A program made the translations under genes and the position numbers. From Leucobacter viscericola (GTDB lineage Bacteria; Actinomycetota; Actinomycetes; Actinomycetales; Microbacteriaceae), in NCBI RefSeq assembly GCF_011299575.1, contig NZ_CP049863.1:1798001-1862000 (forward strand): DNA of 64,000 nt, read 5' to 3'. This document shows, piece after piece, positions 1-9,124 of this stretch (within the stretch, counting starts at the first letter, position 1; every line of letters starts with the position of its first letter). A model generated the notes under the pieces. That model worked only from the letters and a program-made list of their open reading frames with translations, ran no database searches and was not told where the DNA came from.

Positions 1-1355
1 GGCGTGCTGGGGCAGATCGCTGCCGAAACCTTACCGCTTCCGGTGAACGGTCCCTGCACGATCGAGAGGTTAGTGAGCGTCTCGTCACCGGTGTTAGTGA
101 CGTCAAACGCGTAGCTTTCCGTTTGCCCCACGGCCGTCGCCACCGGCGGGGTCACCGATTGCTGCAGGGTTAGGGTCGCGATGCGCGAGGTGATCGCAGC
201 GCTGCATCGAATCTCATCGGACGCCTTGACGGTGGTCGTTACCGACCGCCCATCCGGTGCCGTCGTAACGCTCACCGTCTCGCTTGGTTTTGCAGCGTTG
301 TTACAGGCCCAGGCGACTCTGTAGTCACTCCAGGTGGAGGGCGATCCGGCATCCATATCAACTCGGAACGTGATTGAGGATCCGCTGTTGTCAGTGAGCA
401 CGGGCTGTGCCCCCGTCTGAGCGGTGTTGGTGCTGCCGGTAGCTTTCTGGCCGTACGAGATGTTTGCAGAAGAGGCGCTCACTGAGAACGAGTCGGTGGG
501 CGCGTGCCTGCTGGCTACGGTGGCCTGAGCGTCAACCGAAGAGACCATTACCGCGAACGCAACGGCCTGTCGCGAAGTCGTGCTGCTCGTCTTGAAGGTT
601 GAAGAGATTTCACCGGGGCTGTCGGCGTAGACCAGCATCGCACCGGGCCTGTTGGTGGCAGTGCTCGGTGAGTCGCAGGTAATCGTTTTGGTGCCGATCC
701 CCGTCAGATCGCATGCCTGGGACCACCCGGCTGGAATCGCCTCGGCGAGCAGTTTCAGGTTTGAAGAGGAAGCCCAGACGAACCCCTCTCCCTGTTCGGT
801 TGTCTCAGCATCGGCCATCACAAACGAATAGTTGCTCGTAATCGGCACCCCGTTTCGAGTCGCCGAGATGTTCGAGAGACTGACCTTTGTGACTGCGCCC
901 GTTGCGGATCCGAGCGCGGTGTACAACGCCGGTTTGCCCGGCACATTTCGGTAGTATCCGTTGCCGAGCACCGCGGTCGAATAGGTCGGCAGGGCGTCTG
1001 CCGCTATCGGGCGAAGCCCGTCTTCTCCAGCGGACACCTTTACGGTAAAGCTCAGTGCCGTTCCACTGCCAAGATCAATGGTCAAGCGCTGCCCGGCAGC
1101 GGATTCAGCGAGAGTCGGATTGAAACCGCTCATGTCGATCCAGCACAGCACACTGGCGTGCGGCCCACCGGTCCCGTAGCCGCACCCCTGCGGCGCCGCG
1201 GTTGCAAGAGTCGGCGCCTTCACAATGAGGCCAGCCGCAAGTAAGGCAACAGCTCCAGCAGCAAGCGCCACCCGGAGCACCGAGCGAATCCGGCCACGGA
1301 TTCGAGAGGGTTCTTTTCGACCTGAATGATTGAGCGCTTTTCTCATCGGGTACAT
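1..1355 (-). CDS. CshA-like fibrillar surface adhesin, N-terminal part (cut by window start)
   Basis: An open frame of 451 codons runs from an ATG at 1355 off the left edge with no stop. An AAAGGA ribosome site lies about 10 bases upstream; a second Met sits at 1346. Residues 1-55 form a signal peptide: a basic stretch (HSGRKEPSRIRGRIR), a hydrophobic core, and a likely cut near ATAAP. The secreted part starts with a GYGTGGPH...VLCWIDMSGF segment, which resembles the N-terminal non-repetitive domain of CshA/CshB fibrillar adhesins. The last residues visible (ESYAFDVTNTGDETLTNL) look like the start of DUF11-type repeats. A role in cell-surface adhesion is inferred from family resemblance; the anchoring end lies outside the window. 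Confidence 0.75.
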   Translation of the reverse strand, partial: MYPMRKALNHSGRKEPSRIRGRIRSVLRVALAAGAVALLAAGLIVKAPTLATAAPQGCGYGTGGPHASVLCWIDMSGFNPTLAESAAGQRLTIDLGSGTALSFTVKVSAGEDGLRPIAADALPTYSTAVLGNGYYRNVPGKPALYTALGSATGAVTKVSLSNISATRNGVPITSNYSFVMADAETTEQGEGFVWASSSNLKLLAEAIPAGWSQACDLTGIGTKTITCDSPSTATNRPGAMLVYADSPGEISSTFKTSSTTSRQAVAFAVMVSSVDAQATVASRHAPTDSFSVSASSANISYGQKATGSTNTAQTGAQPVLTDNSGSSITFRVDMDAGSPSTWSDYRVAWACNNAAKPSETVSVTTAPDGRSVTTTVKASDEIRCSAAITSRIATLTLQQSVTPPVATAVGQTESYAFDVTNTGDETLTNLSIVQGPFTGSGKVSAAICPST

Positions 1356-1638
1356 GTACAGGCGGTCCTTTCTTGCGACAGCAAAAAGCCCCCATGAAGC
1401 CCAGCTCTCGCCATTGAGCTCAGCTGAGCGCTGAGTGCATCCGATCGATATACGCCTCGCGTACTCGGGTGTTCAATCTCAATTTTGGATCCGAAATCAG
1501 TCCACTATTCGCGCATAGTGCCGAATGTAGTGCTCATTTTTACAAAGTTACGTGTGTAGTGTTTATCCGCCGAGATACGACATTCGTCACACCCGATTTT
1601 TTGCCGTGCCGAAGTTTCCGGAGCCGTAAGCTAGAGAC
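1356..1638. promoter_or_regulatory. Divergent intergenic region, adhesin / threonine aldolase
   Basis: No gene is seen in these 283 bases between divergent genes. They hold a 12-base palindrome (GCTCAGCTGAGC, near 1417-1428) and an inverted repeat CACTAT-N6-ATAGTG at 1503-1520. The trinucleotide-rich motif TAGTG recurs three times between about 1516 and 1561. The area is locally AT-richer than its flanks, as expected for promoters. No particular regulator can be assigned. Confidence 0.35.
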
Positions 1639-2703
1639 GTGAATCAGCCCCGCACCCCCCTCACCCCCGCACCCGTCTCTCGCGCCTTCGGCTCAGATAA
1701 CTGGGCTGGCGTGCACCCCGAGGTTATGGCCGCGCTTGCAGCCGCCAACGTCGACCACGCCCCCGCATACGGTGGCGACGCGTGGACAGCGAGCTTCGAC
1801 GAGCTCGCAAAGCGCCTCTTCGGTGAAGACACCGAGGCGTTCCCCGTCTTCAACGGCACCGGCGCGAATGTGCTCTCACTGCAGGCGGCGCTGCCACGCT
1901 GGGGTGCCGTGATCTGCGCGCAGTCAGCCCACATCTTCTTTGACGAGACGGGAGCCCCCGAAAAGACCGGCGGCCTGAAGCTGTTGCCGGTACAGACACC
2001 GGACGGCAAGCTCACCCCCGAACTCGTGGCGCAGGAAGCGTGGGGTTGGGGCAACCCGCACCGCGCCCAGCCTCTCGCGATCTCGATCGCGCAGGTCACC
2101 GAGACGGGCACCTGCTACACCCCCGATGAGATTCGCGCCCTCGCCGATTACGCACACGAGCGCGGCATGCTGCTGCACGTTGATGGCTCCAGGCTCTGCA
2201 ACGCGGCGGCTCACCTTGGCGTCTCGCTGGCCGACATCACCAGCAACGTCGGTGTCGACCTGCTCAGCCTCGGCGGCACGAAGAACGGCCTCATGGGTGC
2301 GGAGGCCGTCGTGGTGCTTCGCCCGGGATCCACCCCCGGCATGCCGTTCCTGCGCAAGATCAACCTGCAGCTCGCCTCAAAGATGCGCTTTGTGTCGGCA
2401 CAGCTGCTGGCGCTGTACGAGGGTGAGCTGTGGCGCGAGTCGGCGTCCCACGCAAATGCCATGGCTGCGCGGCTCGCGGAGGGCATCGAGGCCCTGGCTG
2501 CGAACGGCAACGATGTGAGGATCGCCTACCCGGTTGAGTCGAACGCGGTCTTTGCGGTGATCCCCCCCGAGATCGCAGAACAGGCCCGCGCGAAATACAC
2601 CTTCGCAGACTGGCCCTCGGGCGAGCACGTGCGCCGCCTCATGTGCGCCTTCGACACGACCCCCGAAGACGTCGACGGTCTGCTCGCAGCACTCGCCGGC
2701 TGA
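1639..2703 (+). CDS. ltaE: Low-specificity L-threonine aldolase
   Basis: A PLP-dependent fold-type I enzyme that cleaves L-threonine/allo-threonine to glycine and acetaldehyde in the cytosol. The 354 residues match the usual length. The family pattern is present: a Ser/Asp-rich start (FGSDNWAGVHPEVM), an HVDGSR motif (Asp182) and a GGTKNG motif with the expected PLP lysine at 215. The start is GTG. The nearest GGAG lies about 15 bases upstream, so a weak site or a leaderless message is possible. The gene stands alone and converges on the cytosine operon. Confidence 0.9.
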   Translation: MNQPRTPLTPAPVSRAFGSDNWAGVHPEVMAALAAANVDHAPAYGGDAWTASFDELAKRLFGEDTEAFPVFNGTGANVLSLQAALPRWGAVICAQSAHIFFDETGAPEKTGGLKLLPVQTPDGKLTPELVAQEAWGWGNPHRAQPLAISIAQVTETGTCYTPDEIRALADYAHERGMLLHVDGSRLCNAAAHLGVSLADITSNVGVDLLSLGGTKNGLMGAEAVVVLRPGSTPGMPFLRKINLQLASKMRFVSAQLLALYEGELWRESASHANAMAARLAEGIEALAANGNDVRIAYPVESNAVFAVIPPEIAEQARAKYTFADWPSGEHVRRLMCAFDTTPEDVDGLLAALAG

Positions 2704-2758
2704 TCCCGATCCTTCCCCGGCATTTGGCACCTGCCCCGGATTGCCCTGCCGCCCGGCA

Positions 2759-2816
2759 TTTTGGGGTCAGTTTCTGGTACCAAACCAGGTTTTAGTACCT
2801 AAAACTGACCCCAAAA
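2759..2816. terminator. Long hairpin at the convergent ltaE/codB junction
   Basis: Two 22-base arms (2759-2780 and 2795-2816) pair with two mismatches around a 14-base loop. The outer 15 pairs are perfect and carry T runs on one side and A runs on the other. The position between convergent stops suits a bidirectional transcription terminator. A hexanucleotide array follows 6 bases later. Confidence 0.7.
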
Positions 2817-2822
2817 CCGCGA

Positions 2823-2880
2823 GCGGCAGCGGCAGCGGCAGCGGCAGCGGCAGCGGCAGCGGCAGCGGCAGCGGCAGCGG
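2823..2880. repeat. Hexanucleotide microsatellite (GCGGCA)n
   Basis: 58 bases of perfect GCGGCA units (about 9.7 copies) lie between the hairpin and the 3' end of the permease gene. A repeat of this purity is a likely length-variable locus. It encodes nothing credible; one antisense frame reads it as poly-alanine. Confidence 0.95.
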
Positions 2881-2892
2881 GGTCCGTCACAG

Positions 2893-4203
2893 CTAAGCCG
2901 CCACCTTGCGGGGTGAGAGGCGTGACAGCACCACAGACAGCACCAGGGCCGTCAAGATGCCGATGACTGGAGGGATGCCGATCCCGAGTTGACCCGCGCC
3001 CCAGGCCAGCGCGCACGCCAGCACGTAGACGCCGAGGTTGATCACGTTGAACTTGGGCAGGATCTCGCCGACGGGCATCTGCGTGCGCCGCCACCTTGCG
3101 AGGTAGTCGCCAATAATCACGCCGCCGAGGGGCGGAATAAACGTGCCGAGCAGGCCGAGATACTGCGGCAGGTGCTCTTGCACGCCGACGAGCGCGAGCA
3201 CGGTGCCGATGACGGATCCGATGATCACAAAGCGAGTCTTGCTGGGTTTTTCGAACAGCTCGGCGCCAGCAACACCAAACGCGTACGCGGTGTCGGCGTT
3301 CGACTTCCAGAGGTTGCCGAAGAGCAGGAACAGTCCCCAGCCGACAAGGCCGAGCTGGTAGAGCACCAGCACAAAGTCGCCCTCGCCGAAGGTGATGGCG
3401 CCGATTGCGCCAAAGAAGATCATGAGTGCGTTGCCGATCAGGAAGCCAATCAGGCACGCCCACACGGCCTGCCGCCCGGTGCGACCGAAGCGCGTCCAGT
3501 TGGGAGCCTGTGTACCCGCCGACACGAAGGTACCAACGACGGTCGTAATCGCGACCGCAAAGGTCATCTGCCCGTCGGGGTGGATCGCCGCGAGCCCCGC
3601 CCAGCCGCCAACCTCGTCGAGCGAGCGGAACATCACCCAGAATGCCAGCACCAGAATGAGCGGCGTCGAAATGAGCGACACCCAGTACATGCCCCTGTAG
3701 CCGTAGCAAGCTGTCGCACACATGAGCGCACTCACGCCAACCATAACGGCGGCCTTTGCCGCGTAGGTCTCCCACCCGAACGCCTGCGCCGTCAGCTCAC
3801 CGATCATGCCGATGACAACGCCGTACCAGCCGATCTGTGTGCCGCCGAGCAGAATCGAGGCCAGCTTCGAGCCCCGCGTGCCAAGTGTGTAGCGCGCCAT
3901 GACCACGGTTGTGAGCCCGGTGCGAGCACCGATCCAGCCGAGAAACGCGACATAGGTGCCGAGCACGAGCGATCCAACCGCGATCACCAGCACCAGGTCG
4001 CTCAGGCCAAACGCCTCACCCAGCGACGATCCCGCCAGCATTGTTGGGGTGAACACGGTGAACCCGAGCAGCACCACCATGAGCGAAAAGACGCCCTTGC
4101 GCGCGTGCTGCGGAACAGGGGTGACCGGATAGTCGCGGTCAACAACCTCTTCGGGGATCTGCGGGGTGGGATCAGCGGCGGTCACCGCGGGCTCCGCGCT
4201 CAC
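2893..4203 (-). CDS. codB: Cytosine/purine permease (NCS1 family)
   Basis: A 436-residue inner-membrane protein with about 12 hydrophobic segments. The first spans GVFSLMVVLLGFTVFTPTM after an N-terminal cytosolic tail. GGTQIGWYG and later SADTAYAFG-type segments are as in cytosine permeases of the NCS1 (purine-cytosine permease) family. It starts with GTG and overlaps the deaminase stop by 4 bases, so translation is coupled. Substrate is inferred as cytosine because the deaminase is in the same operon; another pyrimidine or purine is possible. Confidence 0.85.
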   Translation of the reverse strand: MSAEPAVTAADPTPQIPEEVVDRDYPVTPVPQHARKGVFSLMVVLLGFTVFTPTMLAGSSLGEAFGLSDLVLVIAVGSLVLGTYVAFLGWIGARTGLTTVVMARYTLGTRGSKLASILLGGTQIGWYGVVIGMIGELTAQAFGWETYAAKAAVMVGVSALMCATACYGYRGMYWVSLISTPLILVLAFWVMFRSLDEVGGWAGLAAIHPDGQMTFAVAITTVVGTFVSAGTQAPNWTRFGRTGRQAVWACLIGFLIGNALMIFFGAIGAITFGEGDFVLVLYQLGLVGWGLFLLFGNLWKSNADTAYAFGVAGAELFEKPSKTRFVIIGSVIGTVLALVGVQEHLPQYLGLLGTFIPPLGGVIIGDYLARWRRTQMPVGEILPKFNVINLGVYVLACALAWGAGQLGIGIPPVIGILTALVLSVVLSRLSPRKVAA

Positions 4204-4721
4204 GCGCCGAGCTCGCTCGCCTCAACACTGAGCTCGCTCGCCTCAACACCAATGTCTTCGGCCCACACCTCGGGTCGCTCGCTCATCATGCGGTCCATCA
4301 GCGCGATGCACGCGGCGTCGTCGGCGATGACGAGCTCGGTGCCCTTCGACTCCAGCCACGACTCCGATGCCTCGAAGCTGCGATTCTCGCCGATCACGAT
4401 GCGCGGGATTTCGTAGAGGATCGCCGTGCCCGCACACATGGTGCAGGGGGAAAGTGTTGTGTAGAGCGTGCACTCGCGGTAGACGCTCGCGGGCAGGCGG
4501 CCTGCGCGCTCGAGGCAGTCGGTCTCGCCGTGACGAATAACACTGCCCATCTGTACGCGTCGGTTGCGGCCGACCGCGAGCACTTTGTCGCCGTCGGGGC
4601 CGTGGTGCACAAGAGCGGCGCCAATCGGCACCCCGCCCTCGTCCCAACCGAGTTGTGCCTGCTCAATGGCGAGGTCAAGATACTTACGATCCGCGGTGTT
4701 CAGCGTGGGGCTTAAGGGCAT
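4200..4721 (-). CDS. Cytosine deaminase, fungal (Fcy1) type
   Basis: A 173-residue zinc deaminase converting cytosine to uracil. It carries the CDA-fold signatures H64-G-E66 (zinc ligand and catalytic Glu) and SPC93-TMC96 (two zinc cysteines). The order GGVPIG, HGETD, ERAGRL, LYTTLSPC, GEN, ERPEVWAEDIG tracks yeast cytosine deaminase almost end to end. It is not the large amidohydrolase type (CodA of E. coli). The start is the ATG at 4721, which matches the family N-terminus; longer upstream reading is unsupported. The tail ends in a short repeat (VEASELSVEASEL). It is the first gene of a two-gene operon with the permease: import, then salvage. Confidence 0.88.
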   Translation of the reverse strand: MPLSPTLNTADRKYLDLAIEQAQLGWDEGGVPIGAALVHHGPDGDKVLAVGRNRRVQMGSVIRHGETDCLERAGRLPASVYRECTLYTTLSPCTMCAGTAILYEIPRIVIGENRSFEASESWLESKGTELVIADDAACIALMDRMMSERPEVWAEDIGVEASELSVEASELGA

Positions 4722-4857
4722 GAACTCAATCGTATCGCGGCTCCACCAGCTGTCAGGCTCAACAGAGGCCTCCGGGATCGATCTAGTCTCCTGCCGCTTG
4801 GCACACGTGTCGTGCTCGGGGCACGCGTTTGAGTGATGTAACGGTTTTCGCAGTACC

Positions 4858-5991
4858 TCAGGCGAGCGGGAACAGGACATCGAATCGGCATCCGTCCGCT
4901 TCGTTCTTTGCTTCGATGTTGCCCTCGTGGGCCTCCACGATGCCACGTGCGATCGCGAGCCCGAGCCCGGCACCGCTGGTGTGGGGCGTCATGTCGCCCG
5001 GTGGGCGTGCGGAGGCACCTCGCCACCCCGGTTCGAAGACCCGGTGCAGATCTTCGGGGGCGATACCCGTCCCGGAGTTGTGAACCGTGAGAGTGACTCC
5101 TGCGATGTCCCGCACGGTGCTGATTCGAATCTCTCCGCCCTCGGGGGTGTGTTCGAGCGCATTCGCGAGGAGGTTGGATATAACGCGTGAGAGTTCACGC
5201 GGGTCACCCATGATCGTGTGGTCGGGGCTGGTGCGTTCGAGCAGGTGTACGTTTTTCGCACGGGCGACGGCGATGATCTCCGCGACAGCATCGCTGACCA
5301 GGTCGTGCAATGACAGGTTCTGCAGGTTCAGAGTGAGGGTGCCGGAAGAGATCTTCGAGAGTTCAAAGAGGTTGTCGACGAGGGCCGTGAGCCGGTCGAC
5401 CTGGAGTCGCATCTGACGGTGAAACCTACTCGGGTCTTCAGCCAATCCGTCCTCGAGTGCCTCGGTCATTGCCCGGAGTCCGCTCAGAGGTGATCGAAGG
5501 TCGTGCGAGATCCAGACCACGAGTTCTCGCCTGGACGCGTCGATAGCCTGCACCTCCGCGCGGGCCTGGGCGAGCCGTTGACTCGTCGCCGAGAGTTCAG
5601 CAACCAGCCGATCAAACTCAGAACTGGAGGGGACCTGCGTGTGGGTTGTCACGAGCTCGCCGTCCCCCACGATATGGGTGAGCTTCCGCAGCTCTGCCGC
5701 GGCGCGAGCCCATCGCCCCCCGAGCAGAAGGGCCACCCCGGTCGATACGAACGCGGCGACGATCGTCACCACGACAACAACAACCAGGTCGTGTGGGGAA
5801 ATGTACATGGCCCAGGCCACCGCGAGCACACCGGATGCGAGCGACAATACGGGCGCGAGCACCACAACAACGAGCTGGGCAATCAGCTGGCGTTTGCGAA
5901 GCACACGAAGCGCGAGCAAACCGAGGGCGCCAATCACGAGAGCACAACCGAGCGCCATGCCGATGATTGCCAAGGAATCCGGAAGGGGCAT
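4858..5991 (-). CDS. Sensor histidine kinase
   Basis: A 377-residue membrane kinase. Two groups of hydrophobic segments fill the first 100 residues, with little extracellular loop. A HAMP-like stretch and coiled linker (about 100-165) follow, then the H-box SHDLRSPLSGLR, and an HATPase domain with N-box NLLANALEHT and G-box GAGLGLAIARG. The ATG at 5991 starts 2 bases after the regulator stop, with a GGGAAAG site upstream; a longer frame would overlap the regulator. It phosphorylates the neighbouring response regulator. The signal cannot be read from the sequence. Confidence 0.9.
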   Translation of the reverse strand: MPLPDSLAIIGMALGCALVIGALGLLALRVLRKRQLIAQLVVVVLAPVLSLASGVLAVAWAMYISPHDLVVVVVVTIVAAFVSTGVALLLGGRWARAAAELRKLTHIVGDGELVTTHTQVPSSSEFDRLVAELSATSQRLAQARAEVQAIDASRRELVVWISHDLRSPLSGLRAMTEALEDGLAEDPSRFHRQMRLQVDRLTALVDNLFELSKISSGTLTLNLQNLSLHDLVSDAVAEIIAVARAKNVHLLERTSPDHTIMGDPRELSRVISNLLANALEHTPEGGEIRISTVRDIAGVTLTVHNSGTGIAPEDLHRVFEPGWRGASARPPGDMTPHTSGAGLGLAIARGIVEAHEGNIEAKNEADGCRFDVLFPLA

Positions 5992-5993
5992 AA

Positions 5994-6746
5994 CTACTTT
6001 CCCAGGTCGAGTCGATATCCCACGCCCCACACCGTAACGAGTAGCACGGGATGCGCCGGATCTTGCTCGATCTTCTCGCGAAGTCTGCGCATTGTGACGG
6101 TGACAGTGGAGAGGTCACCGTGCTCCCATCCCCACACCGCACGCAGCAGAGTCGGGCGGTCGAACGTCTGGCGGGGATGTTTAAGAAAGAACGCGAAAAG
6201 ATCGAATTCGCGGATGGAGAGCTCTAGCTCGACACCGTCACGCTGCACGATCCTTGCAGACGAGTCGAGCCAGAAGGGTCCGAGGGCAAAGGGGGCTTCA
6301 GGAGAGAACTGCTCCAGACTGCGCCGCAACACGGATTGCACTCGCAGTACAAGCTCCCTTGGAGAGAAGGGCTTTGAGAGGTAGTCGTCGGCGCCCGCTT
6401 CAAGCCCCTCGATTCGGTTTTCAGATGCGCCGAGAGCGGTGAGCATGATGATCGATGTGCTCGATTCGCTGCGGATCCGCTTACAAACCTCAATGCCGTC
6501 AATCCCCGGAAGCATCCGGTCGAGCACGATGAGGTCTGGTCGAACGGACTGAATCGCTTCAAGTCCGCTGAAACTGTCTGATGCCGTGTCGACCAGGAAG
6601 CCGGCTTTCCGCAGGTAAGTCGCTGCGACCTCTCGTACAGTCGCGTCGTCGTCGATGATGAGTACACGCCGGTCGGCAAACTCAGCCTCTTGCCCACCCG
6701 CATCGGGATCGGTCGCATTGCTTGCATCTGAGACAAAGGCTGTCAT
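5994..6746 (-). CDS. OmpR/PhoB-family response regulator
   Basis: 250 residues. The N-terminal receiver domain has the acidic pair IDDD (31-34), phosphoacceptor Asp76 in VLD and the KPF lysine near 128. The C-terminal winged-helix domain (about 150-248) carries RIVQRDGVELELSIREFDL and TVTVTMRRLREKIE. It is first in an operon with the kinase and diverges from the glycosyltransferase cluster, which it may control. The extra N-terminal 24 residues (with acidic and Ala/Asn residues) are not part of the receiver. Confidence 0.92.
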   Translation of the reverse strand: MTAFVSDASNATDPDAGGQEAEFADRRVLIIDDDATVREVAATYLRKAGFLVDTASDSFSGLEAIQSVRPDLIVLDRMLPGIDGIEVCKRIRSESSTSIIMLTALGASENRIEGLEAGADDYLSKPFSPRELVLRVQSVLRRSLEQFSPEAPFALGPFWLDSSARIVQRDGVELELSIREFDLFAFFLKHPRQTFDRPTLLRAVWGWEHGDLSTVTVTMRRLREKIEQDPAHPVLLVTVWGVGYRLDLGK

Positions 6747-6869
6747 GCCGTTCAGCGTAGTTCATAGCGTGTTGGGCGAAACTGTCACGAGGGCGGATAC
6801 GGCACTTCTTCCTGGGATTGTAAGAACTTGACGCCGTCTGCACCCCGTGATGGTTCGTATGGTTTCGGT

Positions 6870-7532
6870 ATGAGTTCTCCGGTTGACGTTGTCCTCCCCT
6901 GTTTGGATGAAGCGGGCGCGCTTCCCTCGGTGCTGGCCGCGATCGCACCCTCCTACCGGGCGATCGTCGTGGACAATGGCTCCACTGACGGGTCCCCAGA
7001 GATCGCACGTCGGTTTGGCGCAACCGTCGTGTACGCGTCCGAGCGAGGCTACGGATCCGCCGTGCACGCGGGGCTTGAGGCCGCAACTGCACCAATTGTG
7101 GTGTGCTGCGACGCAGACGGTTCGTTTGACATGCACCAACTGGGTCGTGTCGTTGACCCGATCATGCGAGGAGAAGCGGATCTATGTTTCGGGCGCCGCG
7201 TTCCGAGCTCAGCGTCTGCCTGGCCGATACACGCCCGTTTTGCGAACTGGGTGCTGTTACGGTTCGTGCGCTGGAAGATCCGAGTGCCTGTGGAGGATCT
7301 CGGCCCGATGCGGGCGGCTAGGCGCGACGCGCTGCTTGGCCTGGGCCTGCAGGATCGGCGCAGCGGGTACCCGCTTGAGCTGCTTCTGCGCGCTCGCAGA
7401 AACAACTGGCGAATAGCGGAGGTTCCTGTTGACTACCAGGCACGTGTTGGCCAATCCAAGGTGACTGGAACGTTGCGCGGAACAGTGCAGGCCATCACAG
7501 ACATGCTTCGAATGCTGCGGAGGTACTCATGA
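6870..7532 (+). CDS. Family 2 glycosyltransferase (DPM/polyprenyl type)
   Basis: 220 residues of a GT-A fold. DVVLPCLDEAGALP, DNGSTDG and the metal-binding DADGS motifs are as in dolichol/polyprenyl-phosphate sugar transferases. No membrane segment is apparent. The ATG at 6870 begins exactly at the conserved N-terminus; a TTG at 6828 in frame would add 14 residues of no family match. It overlaps the next gene by 4 bases (ATGA) and heads the operon. Donor and acceptor are unknown. Confidence 0.85.
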   Translation: MSSPVDVVLPCLDEAGALPSVLAAIAPSYRAIVVDNGSTDGSPEIARRFGATVVYASERGYGSAVHAGLEAATAPIVVCCDADGSFDMHQLGRVVDPIMRGEADLCFGRRVPSSASAWPIHARFANWVLLRFVRWKIRVPVEDLGPMRAARRDALLGLGLQDRRSGYPLELLLRARRNNWRIAEVPVDYQARVGQSKVTGTLRGTVQAITDMLRMLRRYS

Positions 7533-8230
7533 CCCAGGTCACGGTAATTGTTATGGCGAAGGAATGCGTTCGCGGACACGTGAAAACTCGGATGCACCCT
7601 CCCTTCTCTCTGGAGGAGGCAGCTCGCATCGCGCAGGCATCTCTCGACGATACGATGGCGAGCCTTTTGCAAGTCGATGCTCACCGCGTGCTCTGTGTAC
7701 AAGGTCTGCTCGCCCCGGTTCAGGGTTTCACGCAGATTCCACAGACCACCGGGGGTCTGGATGCGCGTATTGCTGACGTGCTTGACACGGTGCAGGGCCG
7801 GGTGCTGCTCATCGGCATGGACACCCCGCAACTGGATACCCGCCTCCTCCAGGCCCTTGCGAAGGGATGGCCGACCAACATGGACGCCTGCTTCGGGGCA
7901 GCGACCGATGGTGGATTCTGGTTACTCGGGCTCGATGCTCAGGAGCGCCTTGAGCCGCGCCTTGAGGGAGGGCTGACTCGCGGGGATCTGGTGCGTGGAG
8001 TACCGATGTCTCAACCCGACACGGGTGAGCAGCAGCGGTCGCGTCTCTCTGCCGCCGGTTTGCGCATCTTGGATCTTCCCGAGCTCACCGACATCGATGA
8101 CGCCGCTAGCTTGCTGCAGGTGAGTCAGCACCTCGCTCCCGGCTCTCATCTCTTGAGCGTGCTATCCGAGCTGGAAACGTGGACGACACTGACTCGGTAC
8201 CTCACCAGTGCAGCAGAATCGGTGGCCTGA
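7529..8230 (+). CDS. DUF2064 (TIGR04282-like) glycosyltransferase-type protein
   Basis: 233 residues. The family pattern is visible: VIVMAKECVRGHVKTRM at the N-terminus (an activated-sugar-binding loop in related nucleotidyl/glycosyltransferases), then GGLDARI, LIGMDTPQL, DGGFWLLGL and ITDIDDA-like TDIDDAASL. The fold resembles nucleotide-sugar transferases; the reaction is not established for this branch. It is coupled by 4-base overlaps to the genes on both sides. Confidence 0.75.
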   Translation: MTQVTVIVMAKECVRGHVKTRMHPPFSLEEAARIAQASLDDTMASLLQVDAHRVLCVQGLLAPVQGFTQIPQTTGGLDARIADVLDTVQGRVLLIGMDTPQLDTRLLQALAKGWPTNMDACFGAATDGGFWLLGLDAQERLEPRLEGGLTRGDLVRGVPMSQPDTGEQQRSRLSAAGLRILDLPELTDIDDAASLLQVSQHLAPGSHLLSVLSELETWTTLTRYLTSAAESVA

Positions 8231-8904
8231 TGTACACGGACGATAACAGACAGGCATACTTCGGTTTCGGTTGCGACACCCCTTATGAGGCTGCACTTCA
8301 AGCAGGCGGCGGCACGTTGCGTGTCGTCGATGTGAATGCGGCGCGTGGTGGAATCGCGCACCTCGATTTGTCGCGCTTTCTGTCGGCCGCTGACGAAGCC
8401 GACATGTCGACTCTTGCCCGCGTGAACGGCCCGGTACTCGATGTTGGCTGCGGACCCGGCCGTATGGTGCGAGCGGCGATCGCGGGTGGACACCTCAGCC
8501 TCGGCCTCGACGTATCTCCTGCCGCGGTGGAGCACGCGCACGCCAATGGTCTGCCGGTCTTGCTGCGCTCCATTTTTGATGCGATCCCGCGCGAAGGCGA
8601 GTGGAACACGATTATTTTGCTTGACGGCAATATTGGTATCGGTGGAGACCCGTCGCGGCTCCTGGCTCGGTGTGCAGAGGTAATGGGCCCGCAGGGATCC
8701 ATCGTTATTGAGACGCACCCGGATCCGCTTCGAGACCGTGCCTTCCAGGCGACACTGGTCGATGATTTTGGTCGCTCCAGTTCCCCGTTCCCGTGGTGCG
8801 AGCTGGGACTTGCCTCACTGGTTCGAGTTGGCACTGCGCTGGGATTCACCCCGGCAGAAAGCTGGACACACAGTGACCGGTCGTTCCTCAGACTGAGCTG
8901 CTGA
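8230..8904 (+). CDS. Class I SAM-dependent methyltransferase
   Basis: 224 residues. The SAM-binding glycine motif VLDVGCGPGRM (about 77-87), acidic LGLDVSP and post-motif NTIILLDG are clear. The ATG at 8230 overlaps the preceding stop (TGATG), so it is translated with the glycosyltransferases. The substrate is unknown; the context suggests a lipid-linked sugar or glycan. It ends 4 bases before a convergent gene. Confidence 0.85.
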   Translation: MYTDDNRQAYFGFGCDTPYEAALQAGGGTLRVVDVNAARGGIAHLDLSRFLSAADEADMSTLARVNGPVLDVGCGPGRMVRAAIAGGHLSLGLDVSPAAVEHAHANGLPVLLRSIFDAIPREGEWNTIILLDGNIGIGGDPSRLLARCAEVMGPQGSIVIETHPDPLRDRAFQATLVDDFGRSSSPFPWCELGLASLVRVGTALGFTPAESWTHSDRSFLRLSC

Positions 8905-8908
8905 CCGC

Positions 8909-9124
8909 TCAGTCGATTTCGGCTGCCAGTTGCCGCACTCGTTTTTTCCTCCGCGCCAGCTCCAGCAGGGGCACCCACAGAAAGTCGTGTACGGCCACCG
9001 CTCCGACCAGCCAAATCACAGCACTGACAGTTTGTTCTATGCGTTGCGTGGTTGAGAGCAGCCAGAGCCCCCACACGAAACCTCCAACGCCGAGGACACC
9101 GAGCATGATCCTTACCGCGCTCAT
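8909..9124 (-). CDS. Small two-helix membrane protein
   Basis: 71 residues with two hydrophobic stretches (MLGVLGVGGFVWGLWLL and SAVIWLVGAVAVHDFLW) and a basic tail (ARRKKR). The ATG at 9124 overlaps the oxidoreductase stop. No family is recognised. It is third in the minus-strand module with the molybdenum enzyme and the b-type cytochrome, so it may be an accessory subunit. Confidence 0.7.
   Translation of the reverse strand: MSAVRIMLGVLGVGGFVWGLWLLSTTQRIEQTVSAVIWLVGAVAVHDFLWVPLLELARRKKRVRQLAAEID

Noticed and set aside
2792..3775. A protein with a poly-alanine stretch from the hexamer array
   Set aside because: It lies antisense-in-frame-shifted within codB; the alanines come from the repeat.
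2989..4416. A 475-codon plus-strand frame opposite codB
   Set aside because: Codon-mirror artefact of the membrane gene: highly charged composition, no ribosome site and no domains.
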